A stretch of 64,000 nt of DNA from Eunapius fragilis (GCA_963681505.1 OY811992.1:1448531-1512530); one strand, 5' to 3'; positions 10,458 through 19,405 are shown, counted from the first letter of the stretch. Made by a program: numbers and translations. Notes: generated by a model not told the origin, from the sequence alone.

Positions 10458-10620
10458 CTCCCTCCCTCTCCCTCTCCCTCCCTCCTCCCTCTCCCTCCCT
10501 CCAGCTCTCTTCCTAATGACATAGCTAAAGATAGGAAGCTGGCCAGGCTGTATGTTGATGGTACAAGGTATAGCAAGGTACAGGTATGATTAAGTGTGAA
10601 GCAAATCAGCATCATCTGTG
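10402..10620 (+). other. arm end with CHD1 intron-1 homology and exon-like block
   Basis: The block at 10,402-10,455 matches the reverse complement of 46,806-46,880 in CHD1 intron 1. After a CT tract and an acceptor-like CCTCCAG, 10,504-10,576 can be read as SLPNDIAKDRKLARLYVDG, ending in a donor-like AAG|GTACAG. Homology to the right arm fades here. The exon-like reading is speculative. Confidence 0.3.
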
Positions 10621-12403
10621 AACGACAAAGAGGTAGGCACCAGTTAGCGTATTATTGTTTGTTACTTCCCTGTAGTTTTAGGTTCATACGGAAACAACAC
10701 CCGGCACACAGACTGTAAATTACCATGTATGCCTTTTGTCTCTCGTAAAGAAAAGTTAAGAGAACCTGTGCCTCTTTGCCACTATTTTCTATCTTGATTC
10801 CTTTTAGTAGCTTTAATTGGAACCTCATGCTACTGTCTCCATTAGCTAGCGTTCTTTGGATGATTCGTTGAATTGAACTACGTGCAGTCTATATGTACTT
10901 GTAGAGTTGTATGCTTTTTGATTACATTTGAACAAAAAATGCTACTTGTGTAGAAGCCAGGATAACCATACGCATGGGGACTGGGCACATTTTTGATACA
11001 AACTCTGGTACACATATGGCATCGCATGTTTGGTGTGGACTGTATTTGGCGCAAACATAATACATATTTCGTCCATTGAATGAAACTCCATATTTGATTC
11101 ATATCGGCTACTTATATTTTTTATGCCAAATATGTGTACGTGTATTTGATACAAAAATTTGATCAAATCTGATATCCGTTGGGTGTCAAACCATGCCGTA
11201 GAGCGCATGCGCAAAGATTCGAATTCCTGTCGTTTGAAACGCTTCCGAAACTCTTTCGTGTAAGTTACTGGGTGCTTCGATGATTAATGTATTCAATGCC
11301 TCTACCTTTGGTTGGTTTCCGGTTTTTTGGTGTAACCTCTGTCCTTTTTGGTCAGAGCAATTTCTAACAACGGCCGGTCATAGGGTAACGTCAGGCTCGG
11401 CGTCAGGTTAGTCTGGGGCCCCGACTGATGGCTGTAGAGACAGCCATCAGTCGGGTCCCCAGACTAGCGTCAGGTAGTCGCCACCCGCACTTTTAATAGC
11501 GATAAAAACAAAAATAATAAGTTTGGATCTATATGAGTTTAAAACAACCCTAATAGGCTCCTTTGTTAGTAACATACACAGTTTTACGCAAGTAACGTTG
11601 CTCTGTAGAATAAGCAGGGGGTGGCGAACACTCCTGACGTTATCGCAGGTGGCGATCACTACCTACGCTACCCTACTTTAGGCGTTTTGCCTTGTTTTAC
11701 CTCTGTGTGTGTGTGTGTGTACTATTGCTTGGCTTAAAAACATTTATACTATAATACTATTGCTTGGCTTAAAAACATTTTGCAAGACCATTACCTTAAC
11801 ATTTCATCCCACATGTTAGCTGCAGTACCACTGCCTAATAAAAGAAGAAAGAATACATAACTCTCTATTATTATCATCATATCCACAGGAGGCGCGTCAT
11901 TAGAGAACCCAAAATGGCACTATATTTCAACCGACTATAATGGACAGACGAAGCCACGTAGCAACGTAAAACTACTTGAAACGCAAGATCAAACCCTTTA
12001 CGTTGTTCAAGGCGTTTCCTGTCAAAAAATATAAGAGCAATTTTTAGAAAACATAAGTATCGTTGACCGCACCCGTTAAGACCTCGTGAGCCTTTGGCAG
12101 TGTGGCGCGTGTTCGCCAAGGTATCATTGCTAGAAATTAGCACCGTCGGGTGGCGAAGTCCTTACTGCATATGTAGGTTGCGCTTTAAGTGAAAACTCCG
12201 ACGACATCTTCATGTACACAGGCCTCTTTTAACCTATAATTAGGAAGTAATGAGCCCTGTTGCTAAGTACTTAAAATTCATAGTGGCTGTTGTCCAAATT
12301 TCAATGTAATGTAACATCCGTGGTGTGTGTGCTGTGTGTGTGTGCGAGCGCGTTTTTATTCATGCTTTTGTGCTTGTTGTGCCCATGTGTGTATGTACAT
12401 GTG
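10621..12403. other. unique spacer, no gene supported
   Basis: Short minus-strand frames around 10,880-11,214 and 11,447-11,659 have no recognisable motif. The stretch contains the diverged GCGCATGCGC repeat (11,200-11,390), a hairpin at 11,410-11,465 and a short (GT)n near 11,703. I see nothing else. Confidence 0.4.
11410..11465. repeat. 26-bp-arm hairpin with AGAG loop
   Basis: The left arm AGTCTGGGG...TGGCTGT and the right arm ACAGCCATC...CCCAGACT pair at 25 of 26 positions, with one C/A mismatch at position 10, around the loop AGAG. It could be the tip of a foldback element or an RNA hairpin. No element ends were recognised. Confidence 0.7.
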
Positions 12404-13014
12404 CTCATGGCATAGTCTCGTACCCAGACCTTCTATGACGTAAGCGATTATCGCTGTAAACACTACGTACAGATGGTTCTACATATACATGTAGCGTGAT
12501 GTAATGATCAAGACTCAATTAACCTAATTAAATAGACACCAAAAGCAATTGCGTGGACATACTTGAAGCGATTAACCTTCCTCCCCACCTTCCCTATGCT
12601 ACCCTCCCCACCTAGCCTCCCCACCTTCCCTACGCTAGCCTCTCCACCTTCCCTACGCTACCCTCCCCATCTTCCCTACACTAGGAGGCTAGCGTAGGGA
12701 AGGTGGGGAGGCTAGCGTAGGGAAGGTGGGGAGGCTAGCGTAGGGAAGGTGGGGAGGGTAACGTAGGGAAGGTGGAGAGGCTAGGTTAATTGCTTCAAGT
12801 ATGCCCACGCAATTGCTTTTTGGTGTCTACTTAATTGCGTTAATTGAGTCTTGATCAACTATATTTAGATGTAAACAGCGTCTTCAAAAATCAGGGAACG
12901 CTGGAACAAAAATCTTTGACTTGTTTCCCAGACCGTCTGTACGTAGTGATTATACTGTTTACAGCGGTAATCGGTTACGTCATAGAAGGTCTGGGTACGA
13001 GACTACTCATGGCA
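12404..13014. mobile_element. 593-bp foldback element with 9-bp target duplication
   Basis: Terminal inverted repeats begin TAGTCTCGTACCCAGACC at 12413 and end with the complement at 13005. They are flanked on both sides by CTCATGGCA (12404-12412 and 13006-13014). Arms of well over 100 bases surround a minisatellite. A 9-bp target duplication with long inverted repeats is typical of Mutator-like elements. No transposase is encoded, so this would be a non-autonomous copy. Confidence 0.8.
12585..12785. repeat. 25-bp minisatellite in opposed orientations inside the foldback element
   Basis: Units of the type CCTCCCCACCTTCCCTACGC repeat four to five times. They are then followed by their reverse complement four to five times, forming the centre of the foldback element. 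Confidence 0.8.
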
Positions 13015-14280
13015 GGGGCGGATCCAGGAATTTTGGAAGGGGAGCTAAAACTTGTGCGCTTGTACTTCATGGGTGAAAGTGGGAAGGTCACGTGCGAATG
13101 ATGTCATATGTTCTGCTTTTGTAATCCATAATTTTCAGTACGCACGGGGTATAGCGCAACACTGCATGGTATTATGTAGCCCTCCCGTGGGGGGGGGGGG
13201 GGGGTATGAGGGCGTGTCGTAAGTTATCATCGGTGTCTGGTGCAGAGAGTCCTTGGAGCCAACGTACAATTCCACCTATAATTTTAAGTTGACATAGAAA
13301 GGTTGACATAGAAAGAGATACATTATCACCTCGCGCGCATATATCCATGTAAGAGAAAATATGCCCTTATTCATTGCAACTATTGGATGGGTTGCCGGGT
13401 ACGTTAGAATGGGTGAGTCCACAAAAGCTCGAGAGGCCTTTTGAGGTATGGGTGAGTCTACAGTAGAGCCAATGAGAATAGTATCTTGAGCAGACACTAG
13501 GCCATTGAAGGTGCCTGTCTTTCAAAATTGACACTGAGCAGTATAGAGGTCTCTTAGATTCTTTATCTCCTGCTAACAGACTTACCTCATCAGCATCAGC
13601 CCCACACACATCCTCTTGGCTTTCGGGGGTGTAGAGCTGGGTTTGAATCTTGACCCCCCATGAGTTCTGTGTAGGCATTAGGTCCAGAGGGCTTCCCTGT
13701 CCTCTTTGCTCTAACATGGCATTAGATCCCCTGGGCCACATGCTGCTACATATGTAAGAAGGGTGGAGATGTGGTCACATGACATAATCGACTCCAAGAT
13801 GCCTTTGTTGATTTCCGTCACCAGGCACATCTTGGTGTCCAGGTTAAAGTTTGTAGCACCCTGACATCTGATGAGTCTCAATCCCACCCAGCTGATGTTT
13901 TGGTTTGTGATCGGATTGCTGTCAGATTTCAATGTGTCATCCCCCCTTCCCTCTGTTGCTTCACTGAATCAAGCATGACACCACATCAGGCTTCACAAGC
14001 ACAAGGCTAATGATCCCAAATGCATGTGCTGTTATGTTTTATGGTATCAAAAACGTGCTGTAGACATGGCTGACTAACTAACCAACCATCAGACAGAACT
14101 TTGACTGACCAATTATTACCAATCCTTTTTTCCACCTCTGTGGGTCAGCAGGTCTGTTGTGAGAGCAATTATGGCCCGGACTATTGTAGCTTAACTGTAA
14201 GTGTATAATCCTATTGTAAGTATATATGTATCATTATTGAATTGCAGCATATTAGGGGTTTTGTAATCCAGTTTTGCCTT
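13015..14280. other. dispersed-repeat piece, otherwise empty
   Basis: The sequence at 13,185-13,290 matches the repeat with ATCGGTGTCTGG seen at 5,810-5,880 and 52,340-52,430, with a G run at about 13,191-13,204. The rest carries short frames without motifs, and I support no gene. Confidence 0.4.
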
Positions 14281-14286
14281 TATCAG

Positions 14287-14515
14287 GTATACTGAAATGA
14301 CAGAGGAGGTAGCAAACAAGAGGGAACCCGTTCCTGACTACAAGGTATGGCCATGTGTTGATAAATTACTTACTTGTACACTTTTGTCAAATAAATTACA
14401 TCACGCATGCTTTGACGATTTTAATAAATTGTCCGTTCAAATGCCAGAGCGTTTCGTGCAGAGTAGGCGGCCCCGATGCCAAAGTTTCAGAGCTCTGTTT
14501 AGTTTGTTGACCTAA
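14287..14515 (+). CDS. exon-like block, MTEEVANKREPVPDYK (upstream of copy B)
   Basis: An acceptor-like TTTATCAG precedes the exon at 14287, and a donor-like AAG|GTATGG ends the 58-base block at 14344. The frame remains open to 14515, with an ATG at 14297. It is the third copy of the block found at 3674-3617 and 54532-54589, with Glu replacing Lys at the fourth residue after the first Met. Confidence 0.4.
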
Positions 14516-14621
14516 ATAATAATCATCAATAAATGGGTTGGTCATTTTGTGTGTACCAATCCCAATTAATGCAAACCATGTATATCCCACATGTGCTGTA
14601 GAATAAATGGCCAACCATTTC

Positions 14622-14630
14622 TATAAAAAG
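14622..14630 (+). promoter_or_regulatory. TATA-like box, copy B
   Basis: TATAAAAAG lies in the conserved context CCAACCATTTC...GGCCCAGCAAAT. In copy B it is separated from the coding exon by the 1,237-bp element inserted at 14680. Confidence 0.5.
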
Positions 14631-14675
14631 GCCCAGCAAATTCAACTGTTGTGGGGCATTTACAAGTTCCATTTC

Positions 14676-15920
14676 TTAATCATAGATTGACCAAGAAATT
14701 GTGACTTAGAATTGTGACTTAAGTCACAATTTTATAATCAAATTCAAACAAACTCTATTCCATTGATGTGGCTGATTGTGTACATAGATTACAAGCGTAC
14801 AAATTGATGAATATATTTGAATAAATAATTGCAGCAATTGTAAATGAAGTCCTGCAATGTTAGCCTATTGTAGGCCATTCAGCATATGCTTAGTTATGCA
14901 GCTACTACCATTCTTTGACTTACTCGTCGTCATCGGTAGGTAGCCGCCCATCGCCAACGGAAGAATCAATTAGTGCAACGTCTGCTTCATCTGGTGAGGT
15001 AAAGCTTGGTCCAGCTTCGCCGTTCTCTACAACTACTAGCGGCTTCAAGCTTCGAGTGGAAAAAGCCTTCGTAGTTGTAACCTCGTCAAAACAAACCACA
15101 TACTTTTTGCTACGTCCGCTTCCCTCAATTCCTAGCCTTTTACAACACCTTGTAGTTCCTTTCGGAAAAGCCTCCCGTACCTTTGTTTCACTGGCTTATT
15201 GCCTAGAACGTTGTCTGCGCCACAAACTACCCGATCACCAACAGAGAACACGACCATCGCTATCTCGTGCGTATCGTAGGGGAGGCGTGGAAAAATCGAA
15301 TTATCACCTTGTTTGCTTTCAGTTTTGACCACACCACAAAAAGAACTAAGTAGTTCTATCTGCAAAATATAATTCTACAAGCTTCGGCGTTCAATCTAGT
15401 GCATAAAACGTCATAGGTACCCGTAGAAAATACTGCTACTTTACCCGTTCAAAGCTTTGTGACTTAAGTCACAATTTTATTGATCCTCGATACGCACTAG
15501 AGAATTGGAAGGGAAAATGTTATGCAACTTCTACACAACGTGTTTCCAAGCTGTTTAAATGCTATATTATGAGAGCACATGCCTCCATCATCATTGTACA
15601 TATTTTAAAAGCATCCTAGTTGATAGAATTCTCTTGGTGTATTAATTAGAAAAGTATTGTGACTTAAGTCACAATGACGCGGTATTATATATTTTTTGCG
15701 AGATTGCATACAGAGAAGGCCTTGTATTGTCAATGTTAAGCGCATCCAAGTGTTGCAAAAAACATACCTAGAACACACATGCATCCATGTATGTGTGGTA
15801 AGTTTCAAAAAGTTAGTTTGCAGTTTTTTAATGTGAGATTTCCTCATTGAAAAAATTGTGACTTAAGTCACAATTTTGTGACTTTGTGACTTAAGTCACA
15901 ATTGGTCAATCTATGATTAA
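14676..15920. mobile_element. TTAA-flanked (piggyBac-type) non-autonomous element
   Basis: TTAA occurs at both borders (14676-14679 and 15917-15920), with 14-bp inverted ends TCATAGATTGACCA at 14680 and the complement ending at 15916. The homologous places upstream of copies C to F carry an uninterrupted CTTAAATTG, which is a clean empty site. A TTAA duplication is the signature of piggyBac transposons. Several TTGTGACTTAAGTCACAA palindromes lie inside, clustered at both ends. On the minus strand, 15365-14930 retains a decayed coding segment. Confidence 0.8.
14930..15365 (-). pseudogene. remnant coding exon inside the TTAA element
   Basis: On the minus strand the frame reads FSVGDRVVCGADNV up to a TAG. 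With a one-base shift it continues as GRSKKYVVCFDEVTTTKAFS through SLKPLVVVENGE, ending PTDDDE before a TAA. The GDRV...YVVCFDE pattern looks like a small Tudor-like barrel, which could be the N-terminus of a transposase. No DDD catalytic region remains, so the element is internally deleted. Confidence 0.45.
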
Positions 15921-16018
15921 ATTGTGCTCTGACAATCTGTGTACAATGCAATAATTAATTTTGTATGTAACTAGAATACAAGTTCAATATTTCAATTACA
16001 TTAACGACCTATGTCTAG

Positions 16019-18115
16019 CAAAGGGGAAGAAATCCTGTTCCTCTTGGGACATTCAAGTTATCAAGGCACAGTTCTTCACCACGAGCAGTAAATTTCATCT
16101 CGGCCTCAACATTGAGTACAACCACATCATGTTTTCAAGATAATTTGTTTGTTAACGAAGATAAAAGTTATAAAATTCTAGTTGAATCCTGTTCAACGAC
16201 TCAACCTTATTCTTTACTTGATATTCTCAAAGAAAATGGAATCAGTATTGATGACGATTGGAAAAAAGAAAACTGTGATATTATTGCTGCAATTGGTATT
16301 GCTAAATATTTTGAAATCTGTGGCAATTTATTAACCATTATTCATGAACCAACAAAAAAGCTAACGCAATCAAGTGCAACCACTTCGTCATCAACACAAT
16401 CACACACAAAGTTAGAGTTTACAGGTGCAGTGTTGAACTCAGGTTTGGCAGTGGTGTGTGGTCGCCAGCTGTTCCCTAGCAACAATCTGACATGGTTGGC
16501 TAATTCAGATATGCATCCTGACGTTGCTATATACCCCTTTACAGAACTGGGTAATTTATACCCCTTAACAGAAGTGGGTGACACCGATGGTCTAAAAGCA
16601 CTGGATGAGATGCAATGCAATTTGATTCCTTATGTGGGAATAGAGTGTCGTTCTGGTAAAAAACTACTTTGTACAGCACAACAGTGTGCAATAAAATGCA
16701 TTGAACTTCTTCGCTTAGAAAGAGCTTATGGTTCCAGTAGTTCTGAATTTATTGGATTTGTATTACCTGATCTCCAAGAAACCAGTGAAGAAGACAAAAT
16801 AGCAAGAGGAATAGCAAGCATGGTAGTAGGGGAACAAACCCCTGTGTTATCTGATCCACCAGCGATCAGTGAAATAGAAGGACTAGGAGCAACCATGTTA
16901 CCAGAGGAACAAACCTCTTCCAATGATGCAACGACCGGTGAAGAGAAAGGTATTGTAGGAACTAGTGAGACATCAGTGGCTGAAGTGCTAGCTAAGAAGA
17001 AATATCCACTATCAAAGCAAAACCTGGCAATCAAGGTTACAGTGACTTGGAACAGTGAGCATTTGGCCTTTGATGTCAAATATGATGTCCTGAAATGCAA
17101 TGAGGTGATGTCATCAATTCACTTGGTAATACAAAACCAAAAACAGAAGAATCGTAGTCTTTCAAATGGCCGATTTAGTCACTTTTTCAAATTGACTGAT
17201 GAAGAGTTAGAAGTAGTGAAAGGTTCCATTCATTCTTCCCTAAAACGGGACAAACGTTATGCCCAGGTATTGAACAATTGTAATTTCGATAAACCATTGG
17301 AACAATTTCATAGTAGTTTCTCATTTGTATTTGGCTTGAAAGGTAAAGAAGGGCTTGGTTATGTATTTAAAACGTTTCCAAGTCATAGTCTAGGAGTACC
17401 TCTTGAAATTACTGAAGACAAATTACGTCGATATCCAGAACCCTTATTTTCACAATTAGGTTTACTGGATAAGCCATTGCTGCATGAGGTGATTGGTTTC
17501 AAGGACCATAGGTATTTTGTGTATGAGAGATTACACCAAATATCACCAGATGCAGCAAAGCAGTGCCTTGTGCAGTTATTAGAAGGTGTGAAGAGTGCAA
17601 TTGACAATCTCCATTCATGCAACTTTGCTCATTTAGATGTTAGACTGCCAAATGTATGTTTGAAAGTGGAACCCAATGAAAAGGCCACTGTAATGCTAAT
17701 TGATCTTGAGCGCTCGCAACGTGTAACTCTTTCAGATAAATGGGATGACACATCTTATATCAGTTGCATGTACAAAGTAGGGTTGAGCTACCAGCAAATT
17801 GATTATATGCAAATGTACTGGATTGGCTTTTGGATACTGTTACCTGAAGAATGTAAGTCACTGGTGGACTATCATGATATGAACAATAAGAAGTATTTGA
17901 GTGATAAAGAGCTGAGTAATGAACACTTAGTAGCCATGCGTGACTTCATAAATGTTCTTCCTGCTCTGTATGATGACAAACAATGGACAAAATTTATGAC
18001 AATGCTTTCTGCAACAGGACATGAAGATTCCAAATCATTGCTAGCTGCAACTGTTAGTGCATCATCAACACTGGCTGAACAAGTGGCAGAAAAATCTATA
18101 CCTGTACAACTATAA
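16019..18115 (+). CDS. nuclease-like plus kinase-like protein, copy B
   Basis: The open frame runs from the CAA after TCTAG (16019) to TAA (18115). No in-frame ATG lies near the start. Counting from the TTG at 16112 there are 667 residues. Residues 120-200 hold HPDVAIYP (D137) and YVGIEC (E178) followed by a Gln-containing helix, resembling a PD-(D/E)XK fold with the last Lys replaced by Cys. Residues 205-300 are an S/T/E-rich linker. From about 400 comes a divergent kinase: Gly-rich FGLKGKEGLGY, VFK Lys420, YVYERL-type hinge, HLDVRLPN at 507-514 and LIDLER (D531). The order recalls Crinkler/RHS-type effectors, which is an inference. A 5' exon is probably missing. It is nearly identical to copy D (N11 versus T11). 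Confidence 0.8.
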   Translation, partial: QRGRNPVPLGTFKLSRHSSSPRAVNFISASTLSTTTSCFQDNLFVNEDKSYKILVESCSTTQPYSLLDILKENGISIDDDWKKENCDIIAAIGIAKYFEICGNLLTIIHEPTKKLTQSSATTSSSTQSHTKLEFTGAVLNSGLAVVCGRQLFPSNNLTWLANSDMHPDVAIYPFTELGNLYPLTEVGDTDGLKALDEMQCNLIPYVGIECRSGKKLLCTAQQCAIKCIELLRLERAYGSSSSEFIGFVLPDLQETSEEDKIARGIASMVVGEQTPVLSDPPAISEIEGLGATMLPEEQTSSNDATTGEEKGIVGTSETSVAEVLAKKKYPLSKQNLAIKVTVTWNSEHLAFDVKYDVLKCNEVMSSIHLVIQNQKQKNRSLSNGRFSHFFKLTDEELEVVKGSIHSSLKRDKRYAQVLNNCNFDKPLEQFHSSFSFVFGLKGKEGLGYVFKTFPSHSLGVPLEITEDKLRRYPEPLFSQLGLLDKPLLHEVIGFKDHRYFVYERLHQISPDAAKQCLVQLLEGVKSAIDNLHSCNFAHLDVRLPNVCLKVEPNEKATVMLIDLERSQRVTLSDKWDDTSYISCMYKVGLSYQQIDYMQMYWIGFWILLPEECKSLVDYHDMNNKKYLSDKELSNEHLVAMRDFINVLPALYDDKQWTKFMTMLSATGHEDSKSLLAATVSASSTLAEQVAEKSIPVQL

Positions 18116-18300
18116 AATAGCACTTCAAAGGTGACTAGGGTTAGACCCTAAATCTCATGTAGGTTTTAAAATTTAGGTCCTACACCTATTTAGTATATTG
18201 AGCTAGCCAGAATTGAACTTGATAGTTGATGACCTAAATGTGTCTAGAAATCTAAACCTTGTCACATTCGAATTGCTGTTATTTATAGTTTGTGCACACA
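18116..18300 (+). other. conserved kinase-copy 3' flank (B)
   Basis: Just after the stop lies GACTAGGGTTAGACCCTAA, an inverted AGGGTTAG/CCCTAA pair, then a short hairpin TGTAGG...CCTACA. Relative to other copies, B lacks a 14-base TTTAGGACCC-type segment. The flank is probably the 3' UTR. Confidence 0.5.
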
Positions 18301-18400
18301 GAAGTTCCTGCCAGTTTTTGTGACAGTATTAGTAGCTGCTCAGTAGACAGAAGTGTTGTAATGATTCCTTTTTTGTTGTTTGATTAATTTAATACCTACA

Positions 18401-18612
18401 GGTGTGCGCTGGGGGTGTTGAGGGGGATGTGTGAATACCTATGGGTGTGCGCTGGGGGTGTTGAGGGTGATGTGTGCATACCTATGGGTGGGCTCTGGGG
18501 GTGTTGAGTGGGATGTGTGAATACCTACGGGTGTGCACTGGAGTGGTGAGGGGAGGTGTGCATACCTATGGGTGAGCACTGGGGGTGTTGAGGGGGATGT
18601 GTGCATACCCAC
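18401..18612. repeat. GTG-rich minisatellite (after B)
   Basis: Units of about 40-45 bases with TGTGTGCATACCTATGGGTG and CTGGGGGTGTTGAGGG repeat roughly five times. The equivalent after D (26,392-26,605) is similar. Those after C and E are about three times longer. Confidence 0.8.
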
Positions 18613-18629
18613 TTTTGGTCTGTAAAGTT

Positions 18630-18990
18630 AATAAACAATCGTTACCAATAATTTTCTGCGCTCACTGAGAGGTGGCGATCTTTGCGCTCATAGGCCTACT
18701 TCTTTTCTGGATCAGCTCGCGCTAATAGACCTGCTTTAGCCTCGCTTGTAGCTGACGCCTTCTTTATGGGGATTTGCTTTATATCATGCTCACCTTGTTG
18801 ATTTCTTTATACTGATGACTATTAATAACCAAAGGGGTCTTGTGCGGTGAATATCATAGTAGGCGTATGGCCAGGGTACGAGATTTATTTGTTCATGAAA
18901 CCCTATATACAAAATTAGGTTACTACTCGCTTTTGTATTTTGACCGATGGGTCATACATGTTTCTGACCCCTAAAATATGTAGCAGCAAT
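18630..18990 (-). pseudogene. decayed ADPEKKK exon block, array copy upstream of C
   Basis: On the minus strand the sequence matches the ADPEKKKAYERN block at 3195-3362. A two-base loss in the AGCTGACGCC segment and a one-base loss in CCTGCTTTAG disrupt the frame. The rest up to 18,990 is conserved flank with no gene. Confidence 0.4.
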
Positions 18991-19036
18991 TGGTTCTGTT
19001 GGTGCTCTTGAACAACATTTCTAGCTCGAGTTCTTC

Positions 19037-19405
19037 ATGGTGGAAGGAAGAAGAATGAGAAGAGTACAAATGGCAGTGAATAACAGTTGGACCAGGTATA
19101 CGTACCTGACGTGGGCACGAGTATTCTTTTTCTCTAATAGCACACGCTGGAATGACACAGGACCAACACAACACTGTTCCTATTTGTGTTATTGTCCGAT
19201 AGCGACAAAGAGGGAAGTGATCAGATTCACAGTAGTCCTTCCAGGCGCGAGTGACATTCTTTTAATGACGTTCAAACCCAATAATTCTATATGGAACCTG
19301 CTTCTGCACGTTTCGATAATCAAAACTGATAAGGGGGAAAATGGTGTGACCACTTTCCCAAATATGATAATCATATATGGAAAGTATAATTCAAATACGA
19401 GGTGA
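19037..19405 (+). CDS. small conserved upstream ORF (MVEGRRM family), C side
   Basis: A true ATG (19037) opens a 122-codon frame beginning MVEGRRMRRVQMAVNNSWTR. It is longer than the homologue after which D follows (75 codons) because the frame reads on past SDILLMTF. A donor-like AG|GTATAC lies within the WTRYTY codons. It may be an exon or an upstream gene. I do not recognise it. Confidence 0.4.
   Translation: MVEGRRMRRVQMAVNNSWTRYTYLTWARVFFFSNSTRWNDTGPTQHCSYLCYCPIATKREVIRFTVVLPGASDILLMTFKPNNSIWNLLLHVSIIKTDKGENGVTTFPNMIIIYGKYNSNTR

Larger units (their letters stand above)
1..10600. repeat. left arm of large inverted duplication
   Basis: Features run in mirrored order against about 46,800-58,141: the kinase-like copy, MAEGRRM ORF, ADPEKKK block, MTEK block, palindrome pair, decayed gene, MEKLFF ORF, ADPESKK ORF, MITE, poly-G repeats and CHD1 fragments. 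Coordinate sums stay near 58,140-58,250 up to about 7.1 kb and near 57,725 afterwards, which implies one net length difference of about 0.5 kb. Confidence 0.85.

Noticed and set aside
14915..15328. 137-codon plus-strand frame in the TTAA element
   Set aside because: The minus strand carries the more protein-like remnant (GDRVVCG, YVVCFDE). The plus frame lacks an ATG and recognisable motifs.
16726..17100. 124-codon minus-strand frame repeated in every kinase-like copy (MHFRTSYLTSKAKC)
   Set aside because: It is antisense to the conserved kinase-like frame, and its conservation follows from the plus-strand gene.
18137..18152. Telomere or interstitial telomeric array
   Set aside because: Only one inverted pair of hexamer-like motifs occurs per copy, with no tandem TTAGGG run.
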